This document shows, piece by piece, positions 53,051 through 63,112 of a DNA stretch of 64,000 nt. The stretch is from Sneathiella chinensis. Lineage in GTDB: Bacteria; Pseudomonadota; Alphaproteobacteria; Sneathiellales; Sneathiellaceae. The notes below the pieces were generated by a model. The model was not told the origin of the DNA. It did no database searches and saw nothing but the letters and a program-made list of their open reading frames with translations. The first letter of the stretch is position 1, and the number at the start of each line of letters is the position of its first letter. Position numbers and translations under genes: made by a program. The DNA lies in contig NZ_VNWN01000006.1 of NCBI RefSeq assembly GCF_012720115.1, forward strand, positions 1 through 64,000. The letters run 5' to 3'.

Positions 53051-54307
53051 CTAGACAGCGGTTTCGATGGAATTGCTGTCGGTCATGTCCGGGGCGGGTT
53101 GCTGCATATAGTCGCGGGTATAGGGCAGGGCGTCCACATGCCGCGACAATTGCATCTGAAACACCATCATGCTGTCAAAGCGGAAACTCATCTCGCTGGC
53201 CGCCAGATAGAATTCCCACATGCGGCAGAACCGCTCGTCATACAGCGCTTTTGCCTCCTGCCAGCGGGCGACAAAGCGGTGCCGCCATTCTTTCAGGGTC
53301 CGGGCATAGTGAACCCGCAGGATTTCAATATCCGTTGCCCATAGCTCTGATTTCTCAACAGAGGTCAGAACTTCCGACAGGGCCGGGATATAGCCGCCGG
53401 GAAAGATATATTTATGGATGAACGGGCTGGTGATGCCGGGCGGCGACATGCGCCCGATGGAATGGATCAGGGCCACCCCGTCCGGTTTCAGAAGCGATCT
53501 TACCCCGCCAAAAAATTCGCGGAAATGGGGCGCGCCCACATGCTCGAACATGCCAACTGAAACGATCCGGTCGAATTCCCCTGTCAACTTGCGGTAGTCC
53601 ATCAGTTCAAACCGCACCTGATTGGATAGCCCCATGGCATTGGCCCGCTGCCGGGCCACGGCCAGTTGTTCCTCTGACAGGGTGATCCCCAGCACTTCAA
53701 CCCCGTAATGGCGGGCCAGATAGAGGGCCATGCCCCCCCAGCCACAGCCAATATCCAGAACCCGGTGGCCCTGTTGCAGATGAAGTTTGCCAGCAATATG
53801 TTGCTTTTTCTGAAGCTGCGCCTGCTCAAGGCTGTCATTCGGGCTTTCGAAATAGGCGCAGGAATATTGCATGTCCTCGTCCAGAAACAATTGGTACAGG
53901 TCGCGGGACAGGTCATAGTGATGGGCCACATTCTGCCGGGAAATCCGGGAATTGTTGAACTGGTTGATATGTTTCAGAAATTTTCCGATCATTCGCGCCA
54001 GTCCCGTTTCGGGAACGGCGGTCCCGTCCCGCAGGCGGGCATTGATGCCCAAAATTTCGAACAGGCCCCACAGGTCCCCTTCCTCAAAGACAAGGGTGCC
54101 GTCCATATAGGCTTCGCCAAAGGCGGGGTCCGGGTTCAGGGCAATCTTGCGGCGCAACTGTTTCGTGGAAAGGCGGATGGTAACGGGGCGAAGGCCTTGT
54201 GCCATGTCATGGGACAGGTCCCCGTAGACATCCTTTCGTCCCCCCGGTGACAGAACCGTCAGTTGTCCCACCTGCACCAGTGATTTCAAAATTCGATCCA
54301 ACAACAT
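53051..54307 (-). CDS. cfa: Cyclopropane-fatty-acid-phospholipid synthase family protein
   Basis: A 418-residue SAM-dependent methyltransferase with an N-terminal CFA-type domain and the SAM-binding motif LDIGCGWGG near residue 185. The bicarbonate/active-site region MFEHVGAPHFREFF and ISPFIHKYIFPGGYIP-like segment (SPFIHKYIFPGGYIP) follow. It would methylenate unsaturated acyl chains of membrane lipids. I chose the ATG at 54307, which has GGGGG upstream, rather than a TTG 21 bases earlier. It is convergent with the RND pump gene. Confidence 0.9.
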   Translation of the reverse strand: MLLDRILKSLVQVGQLTVLSPGGRKDVYGDLSHDMAQGLRPVTIRLSTKQLRRKIALNPDPAFGEAYMDGTLVFEEGDLWGLFEILGINARLRDGTAVPETGLARMIGKFLKHINQFNNSRISRQNVAHHYDLSRDLYQLFLDEDMQYSCAYFESPNDSLEQAQLQKKQHIAGKLHLQQGHRVLDIGCGWGGMALYLARHYGVEVLGITLSEEQLAVARQRANAMGLSNQVRFELMDYRKLTGEFDRIVSVGMFEHVGAPHFREFFGGVRSLLKPDGVALIHSIGRMSPPGITSPFIHKYIFPGGYIPALSEVLTSVEKSELWATDIEILRVHYARTLKEWRHRFVARWQEAKALYDERFCRMWEFYLAASEMSFRFDSMMVFQMQLSRHVDALPYTRDYMQQPAPDMTDSNSIETAV

Positions 54308-54418
54308 ACCCAACCCCCGTTTTAACAAAAGTTGACGTTTGAATTTTCCTTTTCAACCAAGTGTAACAGAAAAATCTAACATACGGGAGTGTTGAGTCTT
54401 TTAAGGGGTGCGGCGGGA

Positions 54419-55801
54419 TTATCGCTCCCGGAAAGACTGGGCCAATGTGGTGTGAATGGGCTTCAGAAGATATTCCAGCAGGGTCTTCTTGCCGGAATTG
54501 ATATCGGCGGTGGCGGTCATGCCGGGCAGGATCATATTTTCCTCCGGTACGGTCCCCACATGGGCCTGTGACAGGGCCACCTTGCCCTTGTAGAAGGTTT
54601 CCCCTTCGGCATCCTGAAAGGTGGTCGCCGACACATGGGTCAGTTGCCCCTTGACCGACCCATAGCGGGAGAAATTATAAGTGGTGAATTTGACCGTCGC
54701 GTCCTGTCCCGCCCGCACAAAGCCGATATCCTTTGGCCGGATGCGAACTTCCAGAACCAGACTCTGATCAATGGGAACAACCGACAGGATCGGGTTTCCG
54801 GGCTTGATAACGGTGCCGATGGAATGCACGTCCAGCCCCTGAATGATCCCCTTGACAGGCGAGGCAATATCGCGCCGGGTGATCTTGGATCGGTGCTTGG
54901 CGATTTCCTCTTCAACGCGGACCAGTTCCGCGTGGGCATCGGCCATTTCAGACAAGGCCTCCCGCCGGGTACGACCGTCCAGTTCCAGCAGGCGGCTTTG
55001 CGCTTCTGCAATGGCTTGCTGAACGGATTTCCGGCTTAAGGTCAACCCTTCCAGATCGCCCAGTTCTTTCAGATACTGCCGTTCCGCATCCAGATATTCA
55101 TACCGGCTGAGCGTCTTGTTTTTCAGCAACCCGCCGCGGATTTCAAGCTGTTCGCGCAAAGGGACAATCTGGCGCTCCAGAATGGCCGTCTGGTCCTGTA
55201 TCCGGTCCAGTTCAGCCAGACGCTGGTCCAACTGGGATTGCAGGACATTGCGCTGGTTGTCCAGATCAAGACGCTGGATTTTCAGAAGGTTTTTCTGTTC
55301 CTCCCGCAGATGGGGGAATGGATCTGTTTCCGCCACAGGCAGAATATCGCCGCCCTCGACAAAGGCGTTCAGGCGCTGGGTCTTCAGGGTCAGGATGGCC
55401 CGCTCGGTCAGCAGCTTGTTCAGTTCCGTTTCCAGATCCGTGGGGTCCAGTCTGAGCAGGACCTGTCCGGCGCTAACAATGTCGCCTTCCTTGATGGAAA
55501 TGTCCGAAATGGTGCCGCCGTCGATATGTTGAAGGGTTTGGACGGTGCCCGACGGGATAACCTCGCCGGAGGCAACGGCCACCTCGTCGAATTCCGCGAA
55601 CTGGGCCCAGATCAGGAACAGCACCACAATGGCAAAGCATGCCACCACCGCAGCCCGCAGCAACGGGGCAGGGGCCTGTTCTTCCAGCATGATCGACTGG
55701 CCAAGCCGCAGGCTGACCGGCTTGCCCGTGTCAGACGGGGGGCGGGGGGCTGTTCTGTCGTCACCGCCAAGAGGGATGTTTTTCCGGTTTTCAGACATCA
55801 T
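54419..55801 (-). CDS. Type I secretion membrane fusion protein (HlyD family)
   Basis: A 460-residue adaptor with one N-terminal membrane helix (AAVVACFAIVVLFLIWAQF, about residues 50-68), a lipoyl-like motif (GTVQTLQHIDGGTISDISIK), a long coiled coil at about residues 130-310 and a C-terminal beta domain with SPVKGIIQGLDVHSIG. It joins ABC exporter and outer-membrane channel. Its start codon overlaps the stop of the preceding ABC gene (ATGA). No TolC-like gene is present in the window. Confidence 0.92.
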   Translation of the reverse strand: MMSENRKNIPLGGDDRTAPRPPSDTGKPVSLRLGQSIMLEEQAPAPLLRAAVVACFAIVVLFLIWAQFAEFDEVAVASGEVIPSGTVQTLQHIDGGTISDISIKEGDIVSAGQVLLRLDPTDLETELNKLLTERAILTLKTQRLNAFVEGGDILPVAETDPFPHLREEQKNLLKIQRLDLDNQRNVLQSQLDQRLAELDRIQDQTAILERQIVPLREQLEIRGGLLKNKTLSRYEYLDAERQYLKELGDLEGLTLSRKSVQQAIAEAQSRLLELDGRTRREALSEMADAHAELVRVEEEIAKHRSKITRRDIASPVKGIIQGLDVHSIGTVIKPGNPILSVVPIDQSLVLEVRIRPKDIGFVRAGQDATVKFTTYNFSRYGSVKGQLTHVSATTFQDAEGETFYKGKVALSQAHVGTVPEENMILPGMTATADINSGKKTLLEYLLKPIHTTLAQSFRER

Positions 55802-57927
55802 GCACCTTTGTAAATAAGCGGAATGACAGACGCGCCGGGACCAATGGTCTGGATTGTGCCCTTGTTCATCAGGACAACCCGGTCAGCGGCCCGCATATGG
55901 CTGGGGCGATGGGTGATCATCAGGATGGTGGCCTTGCCCCGCATTTTCTCGATGGCGGCAAGAAAGGCGCGATCGCCTTCTTCATCCAGCGTGTTGCCGG
56001 GTTCGTCGAAAATCATGATCTTGGCATCGGTCAGGAACGTCCGGGCCATGTTCAGGCGTTGCTGGAAACCGGCGGGCAACTGGCGAAGCGCCTGATCCCC
56101 GATCCGGGTGTCCAGCTTGTCCGGCAACTGATCAATATCTGCGGTCAGGTTTGCAAGATCGCATACCTCGCGGATTTGCTCTTCGCTGGCGACACTGTTG
56201 GCCAGCAACAGGTTCTGGCGGATCGTGCCGTGGAACAGTTCCGTATATTGCGGCATATAGCCGATGGCTTTCCGAAGATCGAGGGGGTCAATCTGCCGGA
56301 TATCCACATCATCAATGCTGATGCGGCCGATCTGCGGCTGGTACAGGCCTGCCAGCAGCTTGGCGACGGTGGACTTGCCGGAACTGTTGGCACCGGCAAA
56401 GGCCACCACTTCACCGGGCCGGATTTCGAAATTCAGGCCCATGACGGCCGGGTCCTGATCGGGGGAGTATCGGAAACTCACCCGCGAGAAACGGATATGC
56501 CCCTGAAAGGATTTCAGCATGGAGGACGCATAGGGGTTATGCTCGCTCGGCAGGGTGAAAAGCTGGTTCAGCCGTTTGACGCTGATACCGATCTGGTTGA
56601 GCCGGGTCAGGGCAAGGAACAGGGTCTGGATGGGTGCCAGCAGTCGCCAGACAAGCGCCATGCAGGCCACCAGTGCTCCGACGGTCATCTGGTTATCCAG
56701 CACTTGCAGGATGCCAAAGGTCAGGGTCATCACGCCCGCGGCGATCATGATCACATGGGCAAAGGTTTGCGTTCCGGCGGCAATCATGTTGTTGCGCATA
56801 CCGGACAGGGCCTGCCCGGCGGAAATATCCCGGTACCGGTCCAGCCAGATTTCCTCGGCCCCCAGTTGCTTGATCGTCCGCATGTTGTTGAAACATTCGG
56901 TGATAAAGCTGCCCTTGCTGGCCGTGCTTGCCAGATCATCGGTGGTATATTCGCGAATGCGCGGCAGGATCAGGAAGGCCGTCACCCCATACAGAACCAG
57001 CATTCCCGCCGGCACAAGGGCCAACGGCCCGCCGATGATCCAGATGGCCAACAGGAAGATGAAAATGAACGGCAGTTCCAGAAAGGCAAGGGCCATGGGA
57101 CCGGAAAAGAAATCGCGGATCATGTCAAATTCGCGGAACCGGGCCAGTTTCGAGCCAAGGGTGGTGCGTTCCGTCTGGGCCACGGACAGGGACAGGATTT
57201 TCTGCAGCGCCGTGCTGCCAACGATGTAATCAAGCCGGGCGCTGATATGGGCCAGTGTCCGGGCCCGGACGTAGCGCAGGAACAAATCGCACAGCAAGGC
57301 CAGCCCGACCCCGGCCAGAAGATAGGACAGGGTGTCGAAGGACCCCGCATTGATGGCAAGGTCATACACCGCCATGATGAACAGCGGCGTTGCAAGGGCC
57401 AGCAGGTTCAGCAGAAACGTCATGATCAGGATGCGTTTGAAGAAAACCTTGAAGCGACCGAGGACCGCCTGAAACCATTCCTTGCCGGAATTCCACTGGC
57501 CGATCTTGTCCCGGGGGACGGGACGGAAGAAAAATGCCTGTCCCGTTTGACCGAGTTCCGAACGGTTGTCGAGGGTTCGGTAGGTTTGCCGGGCGCTGTC
57601 AAAGATCCGGTATCCGTTTTCGTCGCCGGACACCACAACCATCACCGTGCCGCCGGGGCCATCAAACAGGCAGGGCAGCAGGCGCGGGTCGATATCCTTC
57701 AGGCGTGTCTTGCGGGCACTGCTTTGGAAATGCAGGTTGGCCAGCGTGCTGCGCAGGTCAACAAGGTCCATGGTGGTTTTGAAATGGGGCATGGCCTCGA
57801 CCACCTGTTCCGGGTTGCCGCGCCAGCCAAGGGCCTCCAGCAGGGGGGACAGGCAGGCCGCGTATCGGGTTTCGCGGCCCCAGTTATTGTCGGCGGGATT
57901 GCCCTTGATGGCGCTCAGGAATGTCAT
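55798..57927 (-). CDS. Type I secretion ABC exporter with C39-like domain
   Basis: A 709-residue exporter. Residues about 1-130 resemble the C39-peptidase-like domain of RTX exporters, but I see no catalytic Cys-His pair, so it would bind the cargo rather than cut it. About six helices follow (155-430), then a nucleotide-binding domain with Walker A GANSSGKST, Walker B IMIFDEPGNTLDEEGD and H-loop ITHRPSH. The signature segment is LPAGFQQRLNMA, diverged from LSGGQ. It lies in one operon with a second, different ABC gene and the HlyD-type gene. Confidence 0.88.
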   Translation of the reverse strand: MTFLSAIKGNPADNNWGRETRYAACLSPLLEALGWRGNPEQVVEAMPHFKTTMDLVDLRSTLANLHFQSSARKTRLKDIDPRLLPCLFDGPGGTVMVVVSGDENGYRIFDSARQTYRTLDNRSELGQTGQAFFFRPVPRDKIGQWNSGKEWFQAVLGRFKVFFKRILIMTFLLNLLALATPLFIMAVYDLAINAGSFDTLSYLLAGVGLALLCDLFLRYVRARTLAHISARLDYIVGSTALQKILSLSVAQTERTTLGSKLARFREFDMIRDFFSGPMALAFLELPFIFIFLLAIWIIGGPLALVPAGMLVLYGVTAFLILPRIREYTTDDLASTASKGSFITECFNNMRTIKQLGAEEIWLDRYRDISAGQALSGMRNNMIAAGTQTFAHVIMIAAGVMTLTFGILQVLDNQMTVGALVACMALVWRLLAPIQTLFLALTRLNQIGISVKRLNQLFTLPSEHNPYASSMLKSFQGHIRFSRVSFRYSPDQDPAVMGLNFEIRPGEVVAFAGANSSGKSTVAKLLAGLYQPQIGRISIDDVDIRQIDPLDLRKAIGYMPQYTELFHGTIRQNLLLANSVASEEQIREVCDLANLTADIDQLPDKLDTRIGDQALRQLPAGFQQRLNMARTFLTDAKIMIFDEPGNTLDEEGDRAFLAAIEKMRGKATILMITHRPSHMRAADRVVLMNKGTIQTIGPGASVIPLIYKGA

Positions 57928-57931
57928 GGGC

Positions 57932-59716
57932 CTACACCAGTTTAACCTGTTTTTCTTGCGTGTCCGGGGCCACTTTTCCCGGGATCAGGGCGTCAATCGG
58001 GCTTTTGACAAGCTGGCGGTCCATGATGCGGTATCCGCGGTCGGCGATCTTCAACAGAGAGGGCCGGTGGCTGACCAGAATAATGGTGCTTTTCCCTTTC
58101 CGGTCCAGCAGCACATTCTTGAGGATTTCATCCCCTGCTGCATCAAGGGAGGTGTTGGCCTCGTCAAACAGGATCACCTCGGGGTTCGAGATCAGTGCCC
58201 GCGCGATGGTAATACGCTGGCGAATGCCGCCGGGGGTGCTGTCGGCGGCGCCATCGCCGATCACCGTGTCATAACCAAGGGGAAGATGTTTGATCACCTC
58301 GTCCAGACCCAACTGGCGGGACAGTTCCAACGCCGCATCGATAAAGGGGCCTTTCCGGAAAGCGGTCAGGTTGTCCATGATGGTGCCGTTGAAAATGGTG
58401 GCGGTCTGGGGCAGATAGGCGATCCGCTCGCTCAGCAATGCATGCGGCAGGTGAGAGACATCCTGACCGTTCAGAAGGACGCGCCCCGCAGTTGGGGTCA
58501 GCAGGCCCCGCGCCAGCCACAGCAGGCTTGTCTTGCCCGCGCCGTTGCCACCGGTAATCGCTGTGATGCTACCGGCAGGGAAGGCGCCGTTCAGGGTATC
58601 GAACAGGTCGTCATGCTGGTCCCCATATCCAAAGGACAGGTTTTCAAAGTCGATTGTGCCGCCGTTGGCAGGGCGAGGCAGCAAGGGGCTCGGTACCGGA
58701 GAGCCGGGCGCAAGGGACGTTTCCGGGGTGCTGGAGTTGGCCACCTCTTGCGGCAGGGAGAGCAGGGATTGCACCCGTTCCTTTGACAGCTTCACATTCT
58801 GGTAGTGGGTCCACACCCCCATGGCCCGAAGCAGGGGCTGCAACGCCCGGCCGGACAGCAGGGTGCAGGCGGCAAGGCCGCCAATGGTCAGCCGCTCGTC
58901 GATCACCAGAAACGCCCCGAAGGACGCCACCGCAATCAGCGTCAGTTGCGAAAAGGAGGTTCCCAATCCTTGCGCCAGATTATGCTGCAGGGACACGTTG
59001 CGGATGACGTTGGCGGTTGTTTCCTGAAGCCGTTCATAACGGCGGACCATCTGCGCCTCCAGGGCAAGGCTCTTGACCGTATGGATGCCGGTCAGCACCT
59101 CGATCAGGAAGTTATAGCGCCGGTCGTCCCATGTGGCGCGTTCCTCAAGGCCTTTTTTGAGATCCCGGCTGACAAGCAGGGTGACAAGGGCGAAGCCGAG
59201 CAGGAGGAGGGCCGGGGCCAGCACCAGCACGCCGCCGATATAGGCCACCATTGCGAGGAAAATCAGCGCAAAGGGCAGGTCGATGAAAATCAGCAGGTTG
59301 TGGCCGGACATGAATTCCCGCAGGTTTTCGATGGCATTGAAACGATGCAGGTAGACACCGGCGGCCTCTTTCTCAAAACGCACGATATTGGTGCCAAGGG
59401 TGCGCGACAGGGCGCGGCACCCGGCGATATGCTCGAACCGTGCCCCGGAATAGGCGGTAAGATAAGATCGGGCCAGCCGGAAAAAAGCCTCCAGCAGCAG
59501 GGCAATGCCCACCCCCACCACCAGCAGCAGCAGGGTCTGTGTCGCATTGTTCGGCAAAATCCGGTCATAGACCTGCAGGATCATGACCGGCAGGGCAAGG
59601 GCCAGCACATTCAGCGCGAGCGAGGTCAGTATGATGCTGGTACGGCTGCCGGTTGCGGCGGGAAGTGTCCCTTCGCGCAGCATCGGCTTGTCATCCTGCA
59701 AATGATGTTTATCCAA
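57932..59716 (-). CDS. Second type I secretion ABC exporter
   Basis: A 594-residue half-transporter with an N-terminal membrane domain (about residues 25-300) and an ATPase domain with Walker A GGNGAGKTSL, signature TPGGIRQRITIARAL, Walker B ILFDEANTSLDA and H-loop VSHRPSL. There is no C39-like domain. The probable start is TTG at 59716 with GGGGAATG upstream; a later ATG at 59683 is possible. It ends 4 bases before the C39-like ABC gene, so the two may form a heterodimer. It is divergent from the RTX gene. Confidence 0.87.
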   Translation of the reverse strand: MDKHHLQDDKPMLREGTLPAATGSRTSIILTSLALNVLALALPVMILQVYDRILPNNATQTLLLLVVGVGIALLLEAFFRLARSYLTAYSGARFEHIAGCRALSRTLGTNIVRFEKEAAGVYLHRFNAIENLREFMSGHNLLIFIDLPFALIFLAMVAYIGGVLVLAPALLLLGFALVTLLVSRDLKKGLEERATWDDRRYNFLIEVLTGIHTVKSLALEAQMVRRYERLQETTANVIRNVSLQHNLAQGLGTSFSQLTLIAVASFGAFLVIDERLTIGGLAACTLLSGRALQPLLRAMGVWTHYQNVKLSKERVQSLLSLPQEVANSSTPETSLAPGSPVPSPLLPRPANGGTIDFENLSFGYGDQHDDLFDTLNGAFPAGSITAITGGNGAGKTSLLWLARGLLTPTAGRVLLNGQDVSHLPHALLSERIAYLPQTATIFNGTIMDNLTAFRKGPFIDAALELSRQLGLDEVIKHLPLGYDTVIGDGAADSTPGGIRQRITIARALISNPEVILFDEANTSLDAAGDEILKNVLLDRKGKSTIILVSHRPSLLKIADRGYRIMDRQLVKSPIDALIPGKVAPDTQEKQVKLV

Positions 59717-60093
59717 CTTTCATTCCCCGCCTGGATACTTTTCGTGGGTATCTCCTGTTCCTGTATGGGTGATTATTGGTTTAATTTTCGTAAAAATTGG
59801 AAATTGGGGGCGAAAAACGGGAAAATTCTTCTTGGGTAAAGAGGGCGCGATCAGGCGCAAAATTCGGGGAGAACGGCCGCAATATCAAAATACATAAAAT
59901 TTTATTCAAATTAATTTCAAGTAAGAGGGGGAGCGTTATTTGACTTGTTGGTCTTTCAGTTGAAAGTTTACTTAAAATTATATTCAATTACTGTTAAATT
60001 AATATTTTGTTAATATGATTGGTTATACTGGAGAAACGACCCCCTGCAAAGCAGGGAGGATATCCCGGATCATTCTAACAGGATTGAAAAGCG
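59717..60093. other. A+T-rich divergent promoter region
   Basis: About 375 bases with no gene, between the secretion operon and the RTX gene, and markedly A+T rich (for example the run of A/T from 59885 to 60020). A 14-bp perfect inverted repeat CTTTCA-GT-TGAAAG lies at 59953-59966 and could bind a regulator of either side. I could not place a confident -35/-10 pair. Confidence 0.5.
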
Positions 60094-61656
60094 ATGAGCG
60101 ACACGACGAGACCGGAAAGCGAACAGGTCACAGACGATCTGGAACTTTTGACCGCCGCAGGCTCACAGCGCAAATCGGGCCTGTCTTCAACCGAAGCCGA
60201 AAGCGGCGAGGGGGGCCGGGTCAAGACGGCGGACGCCTCGCTTGCCAATATTCATACGGGCGGCCGCGATCCTTACGAAGCCTCACAGGAAACACGGCAG
60301 GACGGCGCTTTGGTAGGCGACGAGACGGCCCCGGAGACCGCTTCGGATGCGGCACCGGACGATCGCGCCGGAATTGACGCCCTGTCACCCGGTTCGGGCG
60401 ACAGCGGTTCTGATGCGGGACTGGATGATAGTCGGTCCGGCGGCGGCCGGGACCGGGTTGAGTTCGAGGATGTGGTCCTTGAACTGGATGGTGAGACGCC
60501 GTCAGACGCGGCGCCCGCCTGGCAACAGGCCCAAGGCGCAGCGTCTTCCGTCCGCGCCCCTTCCCAATCCCAGCCGGAGACGGGGGGCAGTGTTGCTGCC
60601 GCGTCTTCTTCCGCAGCTTTGAAAGATCAGGGCAGCGGCGATCTGGCGACTGGGGGGAGCGATCCCGTGTCAGACACCGGCCAAGAGGATGATCGCAACA
60701 CTGATCGCGGCAACGGCCAAGAGGGCGGATTTCCGGGCGGTCCGGGTGTTCCGGAAACAGATGGTAGCGGTGATCCAACAGGCGACCCATCGGAGGGTTC
60801 CGGCGACGGCGAGGACGGCACACCGCCTCCCACCGATGGCGGGGGTCCGGAAACCCCTGATCCTGAAGGGCCTTCAGAACCGGAAGAGCCGGAAAATCCG
60901 ACCGTGCCGGAAACCGGCGGCGGTGACGATGGCGGTGATACTGGCGATACTGGCGATAGCGGTGATGGCTCCGGTTCCGGCGGTAGCGGTAGTGGCTCTG
61001 GCGGGGGCGGAAGCAATCCGGTTTCGGATAATGATGTGCATGACCCCGGCCTTCAGGACAGCGCCACCCTGATCGGCACGGATGAGGATGACCAGAAAAG
61101 CACCAAGCTGATGGGCACCAACCATACGGATGATATTATCTATGGTCTTGGCGGCGACGACGACCTGATGGGCAAGGGCGGGAATGACACGCTTGTTGCC
61201 GGGGACGGCGACGATACCATCAAGGCCGGGCAGGGCGATGACCACCTGTATGGCGGTGCGGGCGATGACGACCTGCGCGGCGAGGGTGGCGATGACCTGA
61301 TTTATGGCGGCGCTGGCAACGATGACATCACGGGCGGTGTCGGCAATGACACCATTTACGGCGGCACGGGCGATGATCATGTCGTTGGCGGTGCTGGCGA
61401 TGACATGTTCTATTTCGGTGGCAATGACGGCATGGATACCTTTGTCGGGGGTAATGGCGGCGGTTGGTCCGACACCATTGTCCTGACAGACGGGTTGCCG
61501 GGTGGGGATGTTTCCGATTGGCTGACCCTGACCAGCGGCTCCATCGAGACCACCGACGACGGGGCCATCTTCCTGTCAGAAGACGCCTCCGGCACCATTA
61601 CCCTTGGCGAGGATGCGGTCCTGACATTTGAAGGCGTGGAGAAAATCGAGGGCTAG
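60094..61656 (+). CDS. RTX-repeat calcium-binding protein, likely secreted cargo
   Basis: A 520-residue acidic protein. Residues 1-310 are low-complexity (Asp, Gly, Ser, Pro, Glu-rich), probably disordered, with a glycine/serine run near 285-305. About residues 350-447 are tandem RTX nonapeptides, such as [20 protein letters not shown] (20 residues), that fold as calcium-bound beta-rolls. The last 70 residues would carry the uncleaved C-terminal secretion signal. There is no Sec signal. It faces a type I secretion operon, its probable exporter. Surface or extracellular location is inferred; no enzymatic domain is seen. Confidence 0.88.
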   Translation: MSDTTRPESEQVTDDLELLTAAGSQRKSGLSSTEAESGEGGRVKTADASLANIHTGGRDPYEASQETRQDGALVGDETAPETASDAAPDDRAGIDALSPGSGDSGSDAGLDDSRSGGGRDRVEFEDVVLELDGETPSDAAPAWQQAQGAASSVRAPSQSQPETGGSVAAASSSAALKDQGSGDLATGGSDPVSDTGQEDDRNTDRGNGQEGGFPGGPGVPETDGSGDPTGDPSEGSGDGEDGTPPPTDGGGPETPDPEGPSEPEEPENPTVPETGGGDDGGDTGDTGDSGDGSGSGGSGSGSGGGGSNPVSDNDVHDPGLQDSATLIGTDEDDQKSTKLMGTNHTDDIIYGLGGDDDLMGKGGNDTLVAGDGDDTIKAGQGDDHLYGGAGDDDLRGEGGDDLIYGGAGNDDITGGVGNDTIYGGTGDDHVVGGAGDDMFYFGGNDGMDTFVGGNGGGWSDTIVLTDGLPGGDVSDWLTLTSGSIETTDDGAIFLSEDASGTITLGEDAVLTFEGVEKIEG

Positions 61657-61674
61657 GCCCCCTGCGCCTTGCCC

Positions 61675-62898
61675 TCAGGCGTCATTGACAAGGCTCACAT
61701 GGCGGCAATAGGGCTTCAAATCCCGGACAGACCCGCCTGCGGCGACAATTCGCCGGACCTGTGCCGTGTCCCTGACCACCAATCCGCAGAGAGCATGAAG
61801 GCCATACTCATGCAGGATCGGAGAGAGCGGAGTCCCGGGTCCGACAAGGGCCGTCATCCCGTTCTGTCCGGCCGCCAGCAGGGGCGGTAATGTCTTGTTG
61901 ATCAGGGTGGACGCGGTGATGAAGACGGCATCGCTCGACCGGATCAGGTCGGGGGCTGCCGAGGCTGGAAACTGACCGGGTTTCGGGTCCAGTTCCACAA
62001 TTCGCGCCGCCGGGAATTTCTCGCGTGCCCCCTTGAAGGCCCCGATAAAGGTAACCGGTCCGTCCTGCGGGCCAAACACGTCCAGCCCGTTTAGATCGGC
62101 CCCTTCAAGGTCCGCCCTGTTTATATGGCAGTTGATCGCGGCGATGCCGATGGCGACCTCAAAGGGGTTGTCGGAAAAACATTTTTCCGCCAGCGTCCGC
62201 AGGCTGTACCGGGTCAGGTGGCCCGCTTCGGGAACGGACCGGCAGCCATGGGTGCCCCGCGCCGGGGTATGGGCAAGGCCGGCCCCTTTTTCTGTTTCAA
62301 CCAGTGTCCAGTTCAGGCCGACGGTCACCGCGGTTACGGGGATATCGGGAACCGTGTCGGTCAGTTCCCGGTACAGGCGATCCTTGGGCCACCAGTCCCG
62401 GAATGCCTGCAGATCCATCGGCAGGATCGAGGTTAGCCCGCCGGTAAAGCGGTTCCACTGATCGGCGGCAAAGGCCGGAACAGCGATGAGGATGGGAATA
62501 CCCTCCGCCATGACGCTCAGGATGCTGTCGGCAATGCCTTCGCCGCGCTGCTCCGCCTCGCCGAATTTCTCGACGATAACCAGATCGGCTTTCTCATCGA
62601 TGGCCCGTTGCAGCGCGCTGGAGGACAGGGTCAGGGCCGACAGGTCCAGACCGCATTCCCGTGGACCGGCCGGTTTGTTGTCGGTGCGGACAATGGGAAA
62701 CCGTTCGCCGTTGTCCAGATCAATGGCGTCCACCCCGGTGCGAAGGCCATCTCCGTCCCGCAAGACCTGTTGGCGAAGCCCGCCGATTTTCCAGCCGCGC
62801 TTTTTCATGGTCTCGGCAAAGCGAAGAAGATAGGCCAACTCGGCAGCATTGTTATACAGAACCGCAGCGGCATGGATGGGCATGGAAATATCGGTCAC
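61675..62898 (-). CDS. DUF2478 NTPase-like domain fused to DUF4213/DUF364 domain
   Basis: A 407-residue fusion. Residues about 8-165 match DUF2478, an uncharacterised NTPase-like domain often encoded near molybdenum ABC genes (AAVLYNNAAELAYLLRFA, GLRQQVLRDGDGLR, DLVIVEKFGEAEQRGEGI). Residues about 180-405 match the DUF4213/DUF364 putative heavy-metal-chelation region (VTAVTVGLNWTLVETE, TFIGAFKGAREKFPAARIVE, ITASTLINKTLPPLL). The start is GTG at 62898 with GAGGTGAG upstream. It might handle a metal or metal-cofactor intermediate; this is inference only. Confidence 0.72.
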   Translation of the reverse strand: MTDISMPIHAAAVLYNNAAELAYLLRFAETMKKRGWKIGGLRQQVLRDGDGLRTGVDAIDLDNGERFPIVRTDNKPAGPRECGLDLSALTLSSSALQRAIDEKADLVIVEKFGEAEQRGEGIADSILSVMAEGIPILIAVPAFAADQWNRFTGGLTSILPMDLQAFRDWWPKDRLYRELTDTVPDIPVTAVTVGLNWTLVETEKGAGLAHTPARGTHGCRSVPEAGHLTRYSLRTLAEKCFSDNPFEVAIGIAAINCHINRADLEGADLNGLDVFGPQDGPVTFIGAFKGAREKFPAARIVELDPKPGQFPASAAPDLIRSSDAVFITASTLINKTLPPLLAAGQNGMTALVGPGTPLSPILHEYGLHALCGLVVRDTAQVRRIVAAGGSVRDLKPYCRHVSLVNDA

Positions 62899-63112
62899 CT
62901 CTCACCTCTTGTCAGCGAGACTAAAAAAGACTGTTGGCCCAGCCTAAGGGGCGCGGGGCATGAAAATCCAGTCTTTCTGCCCTGATTGTCCTTAAAGGGC
63001 AGTACGGAAAATGAAAAAGGCTAGTTTCCGTTGCGTAAATTTGTGCTATCAGTTTAAACATGGTGATATCACAAACTGTATCCTAAGAAACTCCCACCAA
63101 GAGGATGTGAAA

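Noticed and set aside
55897-57945. A 682-codon open frame on the plus strand, antisense to the C39-like ABC exporter
   Set aside because: The opposite strand encodes a complete, motif-rich ABC protein. The antisense frame has a composition typical of shadows of G+C-rich genes and no recognisable domain.
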